This document shows positions 17,701 to 24,758 of a stretch of 64,000 nt of DNA, in pieces (the stretch's first letter is position 1; the number at the start of each line of letters is the position of its first letter). The stretch lies in contig JADJXH010000004.1 of the NCBI GenBank assembly GCA_016715895.1, positions 2,108,001 through 2,172,000 on the forward strand. The letters run 5' to 3'. Below the pieces are notes generated by a model that saw nothing but the letters and a program-made list of their open reading frames with translations, searched no databases and had not been told where the DNA came from. Both the position numbers and the translations under genes were made by a program. The DNA comes from Flavobacteriales bacterium (GTDB taxonomy: Bacteria; Bacteroidota; Bacteroidia; Flavobacteriales_F; PHOS-HE28).

Positions 17701-20308
17701 AGCGGTGCGGGCGGCCGGCGGTGTACGCGCCCCAGGCCCCGTCAGGCGCGGGTGGACGAAGGCCCACATAGGTGCGATAGGGGTGGAGCACCACCTCCTG
17801 CTGGTCCATGCTGGCATCACCGCCGGGGTCGCTCACGCGGCTGATCACCGTGAGGCGCAGGGCCGAAGGCGCTCCGGCCGATGGCTTGAGGTCGAAGGGG
17901 AAGAGCGCGAGCCCGCGTGCATCGGTGCGCCCCTCGAACACGACGACCTCGCCGTCGTTGAGCGCATGGCCGAGATCGTCGAACACGAATCCATCGAGCC
18001 CTGCCGGTCCGAATGCGCCTGGGGCGAGGCCCACGGAGACCACCACCGGTGAATGGACCGCCGGAGCGCCGTGCAACCAGGCGGCCTCGAGCCGGGTGAT
18101 CCGTGGAAGCTGGTCGGCCAGCAGAGGGCCGGAGCCGAGGTCCAGTGCGATGCGCATCCGGTTGGGCTTCACCGTCTCGATGCGGAGCGATCGATGAAAG
18201 GTGGCATCGCCCACCGTCACCCTTCCCAGCCACAGGCCGGTGGGCGCATCCGGCGATGTGGCGCAGGGGAATCCGTATTGATCGCCCACCGCCTGTCGTC
18301 GCACGCTGCGCTGCACGACCCGGCCGTTCGGGTCCAGCAGTTCGAACACCACCGGATGGTCCCTGGGCAGCACGTCGTCGCGGTCGTGGAGGATGAAGGC
18401 CAGGTGGAGCGAGTCCCCGGGCCGCCACACACCGCGGTCGCCGAAGAGGTATCCCTTCAGCCCCTGGGGAAGCGCCTCACCGCCCACATCGAACGCGCTG
18501 AGGTCAAGTGCGGAGCCATCGTCCACACGCAGATAGCCGCGCTGGTCCTTGGACCGGGCCACCACCAGGAAGGGCGTATGGGCCGGCGTCTCCAGATCGG
18601 CAAAGCCCTGGCCGTCGGTGGTCAGCCGACCCAGCGTGCGGAGCTGCAGGTCCAGCACATCCACCTCAGCGCCGGTGACGGCGGAACCGGTGCGCAGATC
18701 GCTCACCACGACCCGGAGCCGGCCGTTCGCATCGCGCTTGGCCAGCAGACCGAGGTCGCTGGAGAGCACATTGCGGCTCACTTTCCTGCGACCGCCGTAG
18801 TAGCTGGATGAGCAGGGGTTGTCGCGTTCACGATGGTCATAGTCATCGGGATACCAGGGGTCGTCATCGTAGTAGTAGGCGCCTGCGCGATCGAAGAAGC
18901 TGTCGTCCAGCGTCGGTTGCTCCGTACGGCCGGTCATCCAGGTTCCGGGGGAAGGCGGTGCACCTGTGCCGCAGGGAAAGACGGATTGGTCCTGGCGGAA
19001 GCCGAGCTCCACCCGGTGGATGGCCCCGGGTTCCGGGGAGACGAGCTTGTCGAGGTCGAGGAAGTAGCGGTTCCACTGACCCGGATCGGAGCCGTCCGTG
19101 CTTGTGAGGGGGACATCCTGCTCGGCCACCAGACGCCCCACGCGGGCCAGCTCGTCGCCACCGGCCAGGTCGTTCACCTGGAGGAACTGCGGGATGTTGT
19201 CGGCGTGCACCCGGATGACCCGCACCGTCACCGCCCGGAGGTTCACCGCCTCGAAGGGGAGCTTGCGGCCCCCGGTGGTCGGCAGCACCACGCCATCGTC
19301 CGTGAAGCGCACGGCCGGACCTGGTTCAGGGAAGCGCACACGGGTCGTCACATCCCGGTCGAGCGCGGTGCCCGATGCGGTGCGGAGGCCTGCGGCCGCA
19401 TATACGACCTGCTCGCCATGTTGCGGTCCGTCGGGATGCAGCACCAGGGTGTTGCCCTCGACGGCGATCCGCATCGGCGGTTCGCCGGTGATGCCGGCCA
19501 GGCCGGTCAGGTCCTGCGCGGCGTCCGGCGGTTCGGAGAACAGCAGCCTCACCTGCTGTTCCCCGTCGAGCAGTGCGCGGGCGCTGAGCAGGGTGAAGCG
19601 TCCCGCCTCCGGAAGGTCGAGGCTTGTCCGGCCCTCGTCGCCGCTCCCGATCGCGGCCCCGTCCCAGATCAGCTCCACGGTGGTGGCGGAGGTGCCTTGG
19701 CGCACACTGTCGGCCACCAGGTCATGGCGGCGGCCGTCAGGTCCACTGCTGACCCGCACCGGTACATCCCGCCCGTCCTGCCGGACTCTGAAGCATGCGG
19801 CGAGCTGATCGGCCCGGGCCTGATCGGCGGTGGTCACCAGCCAGGTGATGCTCTGCAGGCCGCCTCCCTCGCCATCCAGCGGAGCCACGTCCGCCAGGTC
19901 AACGGCCAGGTGCTGTTCCAGCGTGTGGAACCCGAATCGGAAGGAGGACAGGTGCTCGGGCACCTTGACGATGGCCCCGAGCCGGAAAGTCACCGCATGG
20001 TCGGTGCCCGGCCGCAGCGCGTTGTCAGGCACGAAGGCCAGGGTGCGGGCATCGTGCCAGCGCACGGAGCCCTCCACCTCGGGATCGAGGTCGAAGAGCG
20101 AGGCGATCGTGCCTGCGCTTGTGTCGGTAAGGGTAAGCCCCTCCGCCAGACGCACCAGCACGGGCGAAGCCGCCGAGACCGGTCCGGCGGTGAAGGCCGT
20201 GATGTATGGCGCGAAGGCGGGGTCGGGGCGGGGGAGCGGGGGGCGGCTGCACGCAGTGAGCAGGATCGCGGCCGCCAAGGCCGCGGACCAGGACCGTGAA
20301 CGGAGCAT
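14735..20308 (-). CDS. Bacterial alpha-2-macroglobulin, lipoprotein, thioester type
   Basis: This is an envelope protease-trap protein of 1,857 residues. The start at 20308 was preferred because it gives a compact lipoprotein signal (MLRSRSWSAALAAAILLTAC) with lipobox LTAC, and because a promoter-like TACCTTAT lies between it and the alternative ATG at 20344. Several macroglobulin (MG) beta domains precede the thioester region. The thioester motif is present as YPHGCLEQ with Cys1402, followed by an alpha/alpha-toroid-like domain rich in helical repeats. Family members react with attacking proteases and are thought to protect the periplasm when the envelope is breached. They usually act with PBP1C, encoded about 5 kb away here. 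The YYYDDDPWYPDDYD-type acidic stretch near residue 475 is unusual. Confidence 0.92.
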   Translation of the reverse strand: MLRSRSWSAALAAAILLTACSRPPLPRPDPAFAPYITAFTAGPVSAASPVLVRLAEGLTLTDTSAGTIASLFDLDPEVEGSVRWHDARTLAFVPDNALRPGTDHAVTFRLGAIVKVPEHLSSFRFGFHTLEQHLAVDLADVAPLDGEGGGLQSITWLVTTADQARADQLAACFRVRQDGRDVPVRVSSGPDGRRHDLVADSVRQGTSATTVELIWDGAAIGSGDEGRTSLDLPEAGRFTLLSARALLDGEQQVRLLFSEPPDAAQDLTGLAGITGEPPMRIAVEGNTLVLHPDGPQHGEQVVYAAAGLRTASGTALDRDVTTRVRFPEPGPAVRFTDDGVVLPTTGGRKLPFEAVNLRAVTVRVIRVHADNIPQFLQVNDLAGGDELARVGRLVAEQDVPLTSTDGSDPGQWNRYFLDLDKLVSPEPGAIHRVELGFRQDQSVFPCGTGAPPSPGTWMTGRTEQPTLDDSFFDRAGAYYYDDDPWYPDDYDHRERDNPCSSSYYGGRRKVSRNVLSSDLGLLAKRDANGRLRVVVSDLRTGSAVTGAEVDVLDLQLRTLGRLTTDGQGFADLETPAHTPFLVVARSKDQRGYLRVDDGSALDLSAFDVGGEALPQGLKGYLFGDRGVWRPGDSLHLAFILHDRDDVLPRDHPVVFELLDPNGRVVQRSVRRQAVGDQYGFPCATSPDAPTGLWLGRVTVGDATFHRSLRIETVKPNRMRIALDLGSGPLLADQLPRITRLEAAWLHGAPAVHSPVVVSVGLAPGAFGPAGLDGFVFDDLGHALNDGEVVVFEGRTDARGLALFPFDLKPSAGAPSALRLTVISRVSDPGGDASMDQQEVVLHPYRTYVGLRPPAPDGAWGAYTAGRPHRFDLVSVDGSGRPVPGPPLKVQVLKVDEERWWHGAMDGPTSGRTGEGLRLVSTHDVVTDAQGRGSVDVRMEATASGRYLVRAEDPASGHVAVVSLHVSAEGTAVPAGRGKDPAATRLAISTTRDRYAPGDEVELTIPSTRNGTAIVSLENGHRVVEITRIALTEGGTTHRFKATAAMMPNIHAHVTLLQPHAEVDNDLPIRLYGVIPILVEDPSTRLEPLIEAPAEIKPGREFTISVVEKSGRAMHYMLYAVDEGLLDLTRFRTPDPWASLYAREALGVHSFDLYDQVIGAFGVEAGRVLAVGGSDGGGPVDPSRIGRFKHVVLHAGPLSLAPGQRGTHRFTVDNYVGSLRVMVVASHPDGAYGNAERTVPVRQPLMVLATLPRVLGPDESVDLPVTVFAMDKAMREVSVKVDLSGAVTGEGALERVVRFERTGEQVIRFRLRAQERTGAAQVNVTARAGTERASTRIDIGVRSPMLPITRSEDGVVSPGGQLDLSVDPIGTAGTNTAVVEVTSMPPLGLERRLRELLGYPHGCLEQTVSKAFPQLYLDGLIDLSPALKEQVDADVGAAIRKLASFQRGDGRFSYWPGGTHTDDWSSIYAGHFLLEAARTGHAVPAAMRTAWIGAQRNAARSWSPAVDGRSAFVQAYRLFALALAGAAEPAAMNRLRSLPALEPMARWTLAAAYAELGRTDAASALTTGASVGIADYAELSGTYGSAVRDEALIAMSLLRSARLPEAGPVIMRIAERLGSEEWLSTQSTAFALMAVSRYTAAHGRNTGLDLVVTIDRKPTAVRSDRSAWRMTLEAPDRPHSVQVVNKGTGMVFTRITRLGTPAQGVEHASSNGLAIRTTFTGSDGGTLDPAQLTQGTDVLLKVEVTHVGTEPVYSNLALTQIFPSGWEVRNARMEGLERIHTDSPYTHQDVRDDRVMTYFDLARGQKAVFHLRATAAYAGRYHFPGAQVEAMYDARIHARTQGGPVQVIVPWAEPQAGR

Positions 20309-20328
20309 CAGGCTGGGGGATGTGCGGC

Positions 20329-20336
20329 ATAAGGTA
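20329..20336 (-). promoter_or_regulatory. Possible -7 element TACCTTAT for the macroglobulin gene
   Basis: TACCTTAT matches four of the six fixed positions of TAnnTTTG plus the spacing seen at neighbouring genes. It ends 20 bases before the ATG at 20308 and helps decide that start. Confidence 0.3.
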
Positions 20337-20380
20337 ACCGCCATCGCATCAACGGCAAGGCGCCGGAAGGAATTGCTGGA

Positions 20381-22450
20381 TCACGGCTCCGCCATCAGGC
20401 GGTCAGCCTCGTCGGCGCTGATGATGCGGTCGCCCATGGCGCCCACGGTGAACGCGTCGGTGAGCCCTTTCGCCTTCAGCTGCTCCTTGGCGGCCTCGGC
20501 CTCGGCACGGGTGCGGAACACGCCGTGGAAGTAACGGACAGCGTCCACGCTGGGCACGGGTGTCACGTTGCCGATCTCGATGTACTTGTCCATGATGTCC
20601 ATGGGGACGTTGCCGGCGAAGGTGCCCACCTGCACCCGGTAGCGGACCAGGTTCTTGTCGATGCCGCCCACGGGTGTGCTGCGGAGGTCCTCAGGTCCTG
20701 TGAGGCGTGCGCCGGCCTCCTTGAGGCTCACCCGCTTGCCGTTCTTGAAGGCCACCAGGAAGGCGCCCTTGAAGCCTTTCAGCAGCATGTCCACCTTGTG
20801 CTTGGCGGCCGGGTTCACATCGGTGAAGCTGCCCGTGTAGTAGCGGGTGAGGCCATCCTCGCCTTCGATCACCACCAGGTCGGGGATGCCGGTGAAGATG
20901 TTCTTCGCGAGCTTGTTGCGGAAGGCGCCCAGCTGGACGCGCACCACCACATCCTCCGAGGCGGCGGGACCATCGGTGCCATCGAGGCCGGCACCGGCCT
21001 TGCGCACCTCCTCGTCGATGTCGATCAGCCGTCCGTCCTCCTCGGCCATCACGCGGCCATCGATGCCTTTGCCGCCCAACGCCAGCTGCCGCCGCAGCGC
21101 CTCGGGCAGGGCGTCGTAGTTGCCCACCACGTAGAAGGTGGTGTCGCCCCTTTCCAGGGTACGCACATCCGGGATGCTCAGGATCTTCTGGATCAGGTCC
21201 TCGGGGATGCCCTCCATGTGCTCCCCGACCTTCACCACATAGGCGCGGCGTTTCGCCGCGGTACCGGTGCGGCCGCGCGGACCAAAGGACTCCGCACGCG
21301 AGCGCACCATGTTCACGTTCGCCGAATCCTTGTAGTTCAGCCAGGCCTTCAGCAGCGCGTCATCGGTCAGGGTCACTCCATCGGCGTCCACCGCAGCGAC
21401 CGGGGCGGTGTTCAACTCCAGGTCGAGATGGTCGGGCACGCCATCCCCGTCGCCGTCCAGCGGGCAACCGTTGGCATCCACAGGCACGCCGGCGGGGGTG
21501 CCCGGGCACTGGTCGTTCCAATCGGTGACGCCGTCGCCGTCCTCGTCATCGGCCAGGGCCAGCAGGTCCATCTCTTCGGTCGAGAGCGTGGGGCCTTCGC
21601 TGTCGCGTGGCTTCCGCGAGCCGATGCCGTAGCTCAGGCAGAACGAGCTGAACAGGAACCGGTCCATCCGTGCGTCACCCTGGCGCTCCTCCCGGCTGTC
21701 CTGCGTGACACCGTCGATCAGGTCGGTGGAGGTGAAGTGCATGGTGGTGCCGATGCGGAGGTCGAACCGTCCGCCCAGATGCATGCGCGCGCCGATGCCC
21801 ACCGGGACCGCCCAGGTGAGCTCGGGGTATTTGCCGAAGCCGTCGAGGTCGAGCTCGCGGATGTCGCTTTCATAACTGTAGTCGCGTTGCAGCTGCACGG
21901 CATCGCCGGCCTGTGGGTCGCTCTCCGCCAAGTCCCGGATGGTGCCATCGCTCCAGTAGTGGTACATCCGTCCCTGCGCATCGAAGCGGTCCGTCTTGCT
22001 GAGGAACTCCACGGCCTCAATGCCGATCGAGAGGTAGGGCTCCACCCTTCGGCCCGGGTTCAGCAGGTGGTGGAAGTTGTAGGTGAACTGGAATCCGCCT
22101 GTGGTGACGCGCGACTCGAAGTTGAGGTTGCGGGTGAGGCTGCGCTCATTGGCGCCCATGCGACCGTGCAGAGCGTAGAGCCCCACATCGAGCCACGGGG
22201 TCAGTGGCGTGCCGACCCGCAGTTCATAACCCACACGGGTCAGCAGCGGGCTGTATCCCTTGTGACCGTTCCCGATGTCGCCCACGAAGGCGAACATGCC
22301 CACGCCCAGGCCGAAGGTGGGGCGCACGCCGTGGCGGCTGCTGTCCGCCTCCTGTGCGGCCGCGCTCCCGGAAGTCACACCCAGCAGGCCGGCCAGCGCC
22401 ATCGCGAAGGTCGTGCGCGCGACGGGCCGGTGGCGGTGGCGGGGCAGCAT
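20381..22450 (-). CDS. Outer-membrane-type protein: beta-barrel, calcium-binding repeats and SPOR-like modules
   Basis: This 689-residue protein begins with a signal peptide (about residues 1-32). A barrel-like region of about 250 residues follows with alternating hydrophobic strands (GVRPTFGLGVGMFAFVGDIG, then repeated YxxGIG patterns). Next come thrombospondin type-3-like calcium repeats (DDEDGDGVTDWNDQCPGTP and LDGDGDGVPD). The C-terminal 300 residues hold three modules resembling SPOR domains, marked by YVVKVG, VRVQLGAF and YRVQVGTF, each ending in an alpha/beta unit. The layout resembles OmpA-type linkers with SPOR replacing the OmpA domain, so contact with peptidoglycan is a reasonable inference. 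The downstream macroglobulin and the upstream SPOR-like gene lie on the same strand. Confidence 0.75.
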   Translation of the reverse strand: MLPRHRHRPVARTTFAMALAGLLGVTSGSAAAQEADSSRHGVRPTFGLGVGMFAFVGDIGNGHKGYSPLLTRVGYELRVGTPLTPWLDVGLYALHGRMGANERSLTRNLNFESRVTTGGFQFTYNFHHLLNPGRRVEPYLSIGIEAVEFLSKTDRFDAQGRMYHYWSDGTIRDLAESDPQAGDAVQLQRDYSYESDIRELDLDGFGKYPELTWAVPVGIGARMHLGGRFDLRIGTTMHFTSTDLIDGVTQDSREERQGDARMDRFLFSSFCLSYGIGSRKPRDSEGPTLSTEEMDLLALADDEDGDGVTDWNDQCPGTPAGVPVDANGCPLDGDGDGVPDHLDLELNTAPVAAVDADGVTLTDDALLKAWLNYKDSANVNMVRSRAESFGPRGRTGTAAKRRAYVVKVGEHMEGIPEDLIQKILSIPDVRTLERGDTTFYVVGNYDALPEALRRQLALGGKGIDGRVMAEEDGRLIDIDEEVRKAGAGLDGTDGPAASEDVVVRVQLGAFRNKLAKNIFTGIPDLVVIEGEDGLTRYYTGSFTDVNPAAKHKVDMLLKGFKGAFLVAFKNGKRVSLKEAGARLTGPEDLRSTPVGGIDKNLVRYRVQVGTFAGNVPMDIMDKYIEIGNVTPVPSVDAVRYFHGVFRTRAEAEAAKEQLKAKGLTDAFTVGAMGDRIISADEADRLMAEP

Positions 22451-22453
22451 GCG

Positions 22454-22471
22454 GGGAAAGTTAGCTTTCCC
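22454..22471 (-). promoter_or_regulatory. -7 element TAACTTTC embedded in a hairpin
   Basis: TAACTTTC (22463-22456, minus) lies five bases before the ATG at 22450. It overlaps an inverted repeat with arms GGGAAAG (22454-22460) and CTTTCCC (22465-22471). The element lies in the 24-base gap after the upstream gene stop and could be a weak terminator, an operator or both. Confidence 0.4.
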
Positions 22472-22474
22472 GGA

Positions 22475-23881
22475 CTATTGGACCCAGGTCTGGTTGGAGA
22501 GCATCAGCGCCTCCTGCACGGTGATGCGTTCGCCGTTGTTGTAGGCCGTGACGAAGGGGCCGGGCAGATCGTGGCCGGCGGCCACCAAGGAGACACGCTT
22601 GTCCCGCGCCTCGCGGTACTGGCTGTAGGTGCCCGTGGTGTATTTGATCCATCCTTCGTGGCGTTCGATGCTGAACGGCTCGTTGAACCGGTGGCGGTCG
22701 ACGAAGTACGCACGTCCCACTTCGCGGTGCGCCGCGGTGATCTGCACCTTGTAGGCGATCCCTTTCTCGGGTGCGGGGATGCCTTTGGACACTGTCGTTC
22801 CGGTGGCGGTCGGTTGGCTGCCCGCACCGGAAGGGGGGGGCGTCTCCTGCGCGGTCTCGGTCTTCCCTTCCTTGGCGGGCAGATTGAGACCGGGGTCCTG
22901 CGCATCGGTGGCGTTCATGCGGGCCTGGTCCTGCTGCAGGGCACTGAAGGCCATGTCGCCGATGGTGAAGGTGGAGGCACCGACGGCCACGCGCTGCGTC
23001 TCGTCGTTCAGCAGGTAACCGAACTCGCCGGAGACCGTGTAGTCCCCATCGGGCTGGCCGTTCGCACGCAGCTTGTACGCCACTTTGAGCTCCTGGTCGG
23101 CGGGCAGGTTGAGCCAGACGAACTTGGCGATGCGGTCCTGCGTGGTGAAGATGGCCTGTGCGCTGCCCTTCTCCATCGCGGTGAATCCCGCGGGGAGGTT
23201 CTCCTGCAGCTTGCCGAAGCCGCGGATGTCACCCTTCTTGATCATCACTTCCACGAGGAGTTCGCTGGCAGAGACGAGGGTCACCTTTCGTTCCACGGTG
23301 ACACCGCCCGGCCCCTGGCCAGGGGTCGAGGGCATTGCGACGGGTTCCTCGGCCGGCACGGGTGCCGCGCCGGCAGCGGTGACAACGTCGTTGGAGGCGT
23401 CCATCGGCTGGGTGACGGGTGCTTCGGCGGGTGCTGCTGCGGCGGCGACGGCGGGGTCGCCCATGACGGTGACGGTGGATGTGGCGAGGTCGTAGGTGCG
23501 CCGCTCATTGTCGAGGATGTAGCTGAAGCGGCCGTTGATCGGCATCTGGCCGCTGGCCGTGGCGGATGCGACCAGGTTGTAGGAGACCTTGAAGGTCGGT
23601 TGCGTGGGCAGCGACATCCAGATGAACTTGGCCTTCTGGTCGCTGAAGGTGAAGGATGCGCCTTTCGTTTCGATGGCGGTGCAGGTGAATCCCTCGGGGA
23701 GATCGATCTGCAGCTTGGCGAAGCCGCTGAGGTCGCCTTTCTCCACCGTCACGGTCACCTTGGTCTCGCTGCCCGGCATCACCGTCGGGGGCGCATCCTG
23801 CGTGATCTTGATATCGGCGAGCAGGAAGAGCTCGATGAGGAGGACGCCGATGAGGTCGACGAGGATGAGCAGTTGGGCCAT
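22475..23881 (-). CDS. Membrane-anchored protein with a duplicated unknown domain and C-terminal SPOR-like module
   Basis: I do not recognise this 468-residue protein. It begins with a hydrophobic helix (LLILVDLIGVLLIELFLLA) that is probably an anchor. Two homologous domains of about 105 residues follow. The first (residues 24-140) contains VTVEKGDLSGFAKLQIDLP and FIWMSLP. The second (about residues 190-300) contains VMIKKGDIRGFGKLQENLP and FVWLNLP. An Ala/Pro-rich linker separates them. After a second linker, the C-terminal 100 residues (IAYKVQITAAHREVG to the GERITVQEAL block) resemble the SPOR-like modules of the next gene. The shared module and adjacency suggest a joint envelope role. Confidence 0.7.
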   Translation of the reverse strand: MAQLLILVDLIGVLLIELFLLADIKITQDAPPTVMPGSETKVTVTVEKGDLSGFAKLQIDLPEGFTCTAIETKGASFTFSDQKAKFIWMSLPTQPTFKVSYNLVASATASGQMPINGRFSYILDNERRTYDLATSTVTVMGDPAVAAAAAPAEAPVTQPMDASNDVVTAAGAAPVPAEEPVAMPSTPGQGPGGVTVERKVTLVSASELLVEVMIKKGDIRGFGKLQENLPAGFTAMEKGSAQAIFTTQDRIAKFVWLNLPADQELKVAYKLRANGQPDGDYTVSGEFGYLLNDETQRVAVGASTFTIGDMAFSALQQDQARMNATDAQDPGLNLPAKEGKTETAQETPPPSGAGSQPTATGTTVSKGIPAPEKGIAYKVQITAAHREVGRAYFVDRHRFNEPFSIERHEGWIKYTTGTYSQYREARDKRVSLVAAGHDLPGPFVTAYNNGERITVQEALMLSNQTWVQ

Positions 23882-23921
23882 GGATCCGGAACGGTTTGCA
23901 CGGCCCTTCGGTGGGCCTGAG

Positions 23922-23929
23922 CAAAACTA
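23922..23929 (-). promoter_or_regulatory. -7 element TAGTTTTG
   Basis: This is an exact match to TAnnTTTG on the minus strand, ending 40 bases before the ATG at 23881. No -33 TTTG is evident. Confidence 0.5.
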
Positions 23930-24005
23930 CCCGGAGGCCTTGCGGCGCGAGGAGGTGGAGGCGGGTCCGTTGCGAACAGCGCCATGTTGAGAAGGGGCGC
24001 GGCCG

Positions 24006-24758
24006 CTAGAAGTTCGGCTTCAGCATGTACTTGCTGTAGAAGGCATCGATCGCATCCACGGCCTCCTGGGCCGTGTCCACCAGCGTGATCAGGTCGAGGT
24101 CGGTGGGGTTGATGTAGGCGTGGCGGTCGCCCATGGTGTGCTTCACCCAATCGAGCAGACCTTTCCAATAGGAGCGCCCGACCAGGATGATGGGGAAGCG
24201 GCCGATCTTCTGGGTCTGGATCAGGGTGAGGGCCTCGAAGAGCTCGTCCAGGGTGCCGAAGCCACCGGGCAGCACGATGAAACCCTGGGAGTACTTCGTG
24301 AACATGACCTTGCGCACGAAGAAGTAGTCGAAATGCAGGCTCTTCTCCTTGTCGATGTACGGGTTGGGGGCCTGCTCGAAGGGCAGCTCGATGTTGAGCC
24401 CCACGCTGGTGCCACCGCCGCGCTGGGCGCCCTTGTTGGCCGCCTCCATGATGCCTGGTCCGCCGCCGGTGATCACGCCGTAGCCGTAGCCGGTGAGCAG
24501 GAAGGCGATCTCCTCGGCGAGCAGGTATTCGGCGCGCTCGGGTGCGGTGCGGGCGCTGCCGAAGATGCTCACGCAGGGCCTGATGCGCTGCATGGCCTCG
24601 AAGCCCTCGACGAACTCGCTCATGATCTTGAAGATGGCCCAGCTGTCGTTGGCCTTCACCTCGCTCCAGCCCTTCCGCTTGAAGGCCTTGCGGATGCGGC
24701 GTTCGCTTTCGTCCTGTGCGTGCTGTACCGGCGCGGCCGGCTTGGGTGTGCGTTTCAT
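24006..24758 (-). CDS. LOG family protein (TIGR00730, nucleotide 5'-phosphoribohydrolase-like)
   Basis: This 250-residue cytosolic protein has a Rossmann-like fold of the lysine-decarboxylase-like/LOG family, known for releasing bases from cytokinin or purine nucleoside 5'-monophosphates. The signature PGGFGTLDE lies at residues 164-172, and GGGPGIMEAANKGA at about 98-111. The 60-residue N-terminal extension is typical of the longer bacterial group. It overlaps the uvrA stop by four bases, so it is translated from the uvrA transcript. The true substrate in this organism is unknown. The name lysine decarboxylase found in older annotations should not be used. Confidence 0.88.
   Translation of the reverse strand: MKRTPKPAAPVQHAQDESERRIRKAFKRKGWSEVKANDSWAIFKIMSEFVEGFEAMQRIRPCVSIFGSARTAPERAEYLLAEEIAFLLTGYGYGVITGGGPGIMEAANKGAQRGGGTSVGLNIELPFEQAPNPYIDKEKSLHFDYFFVRKVMFTKYSQGFIVLPGGFGTLDELFEALTLIQTQKIGRFPIILVGRSYWKGLLDWVKHTMGDRHAYINPTDLDLITLVDTAQEAVDAIDAFYSKYMLKPNF

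Noticed and set aside
20308..20344. Start of the macroglobulin at the ATG 20344
   Set aside because: It would place polar residues ahead of the lipoprotein signal and lie upstream of the likely promoter box.
20525..23920. Very long open frame of about 1,131 codons on the plus strand
   Set aside because: It runs antisense to two well-supported genes and shows no family motif, only biased composition from GC-rich DNA.
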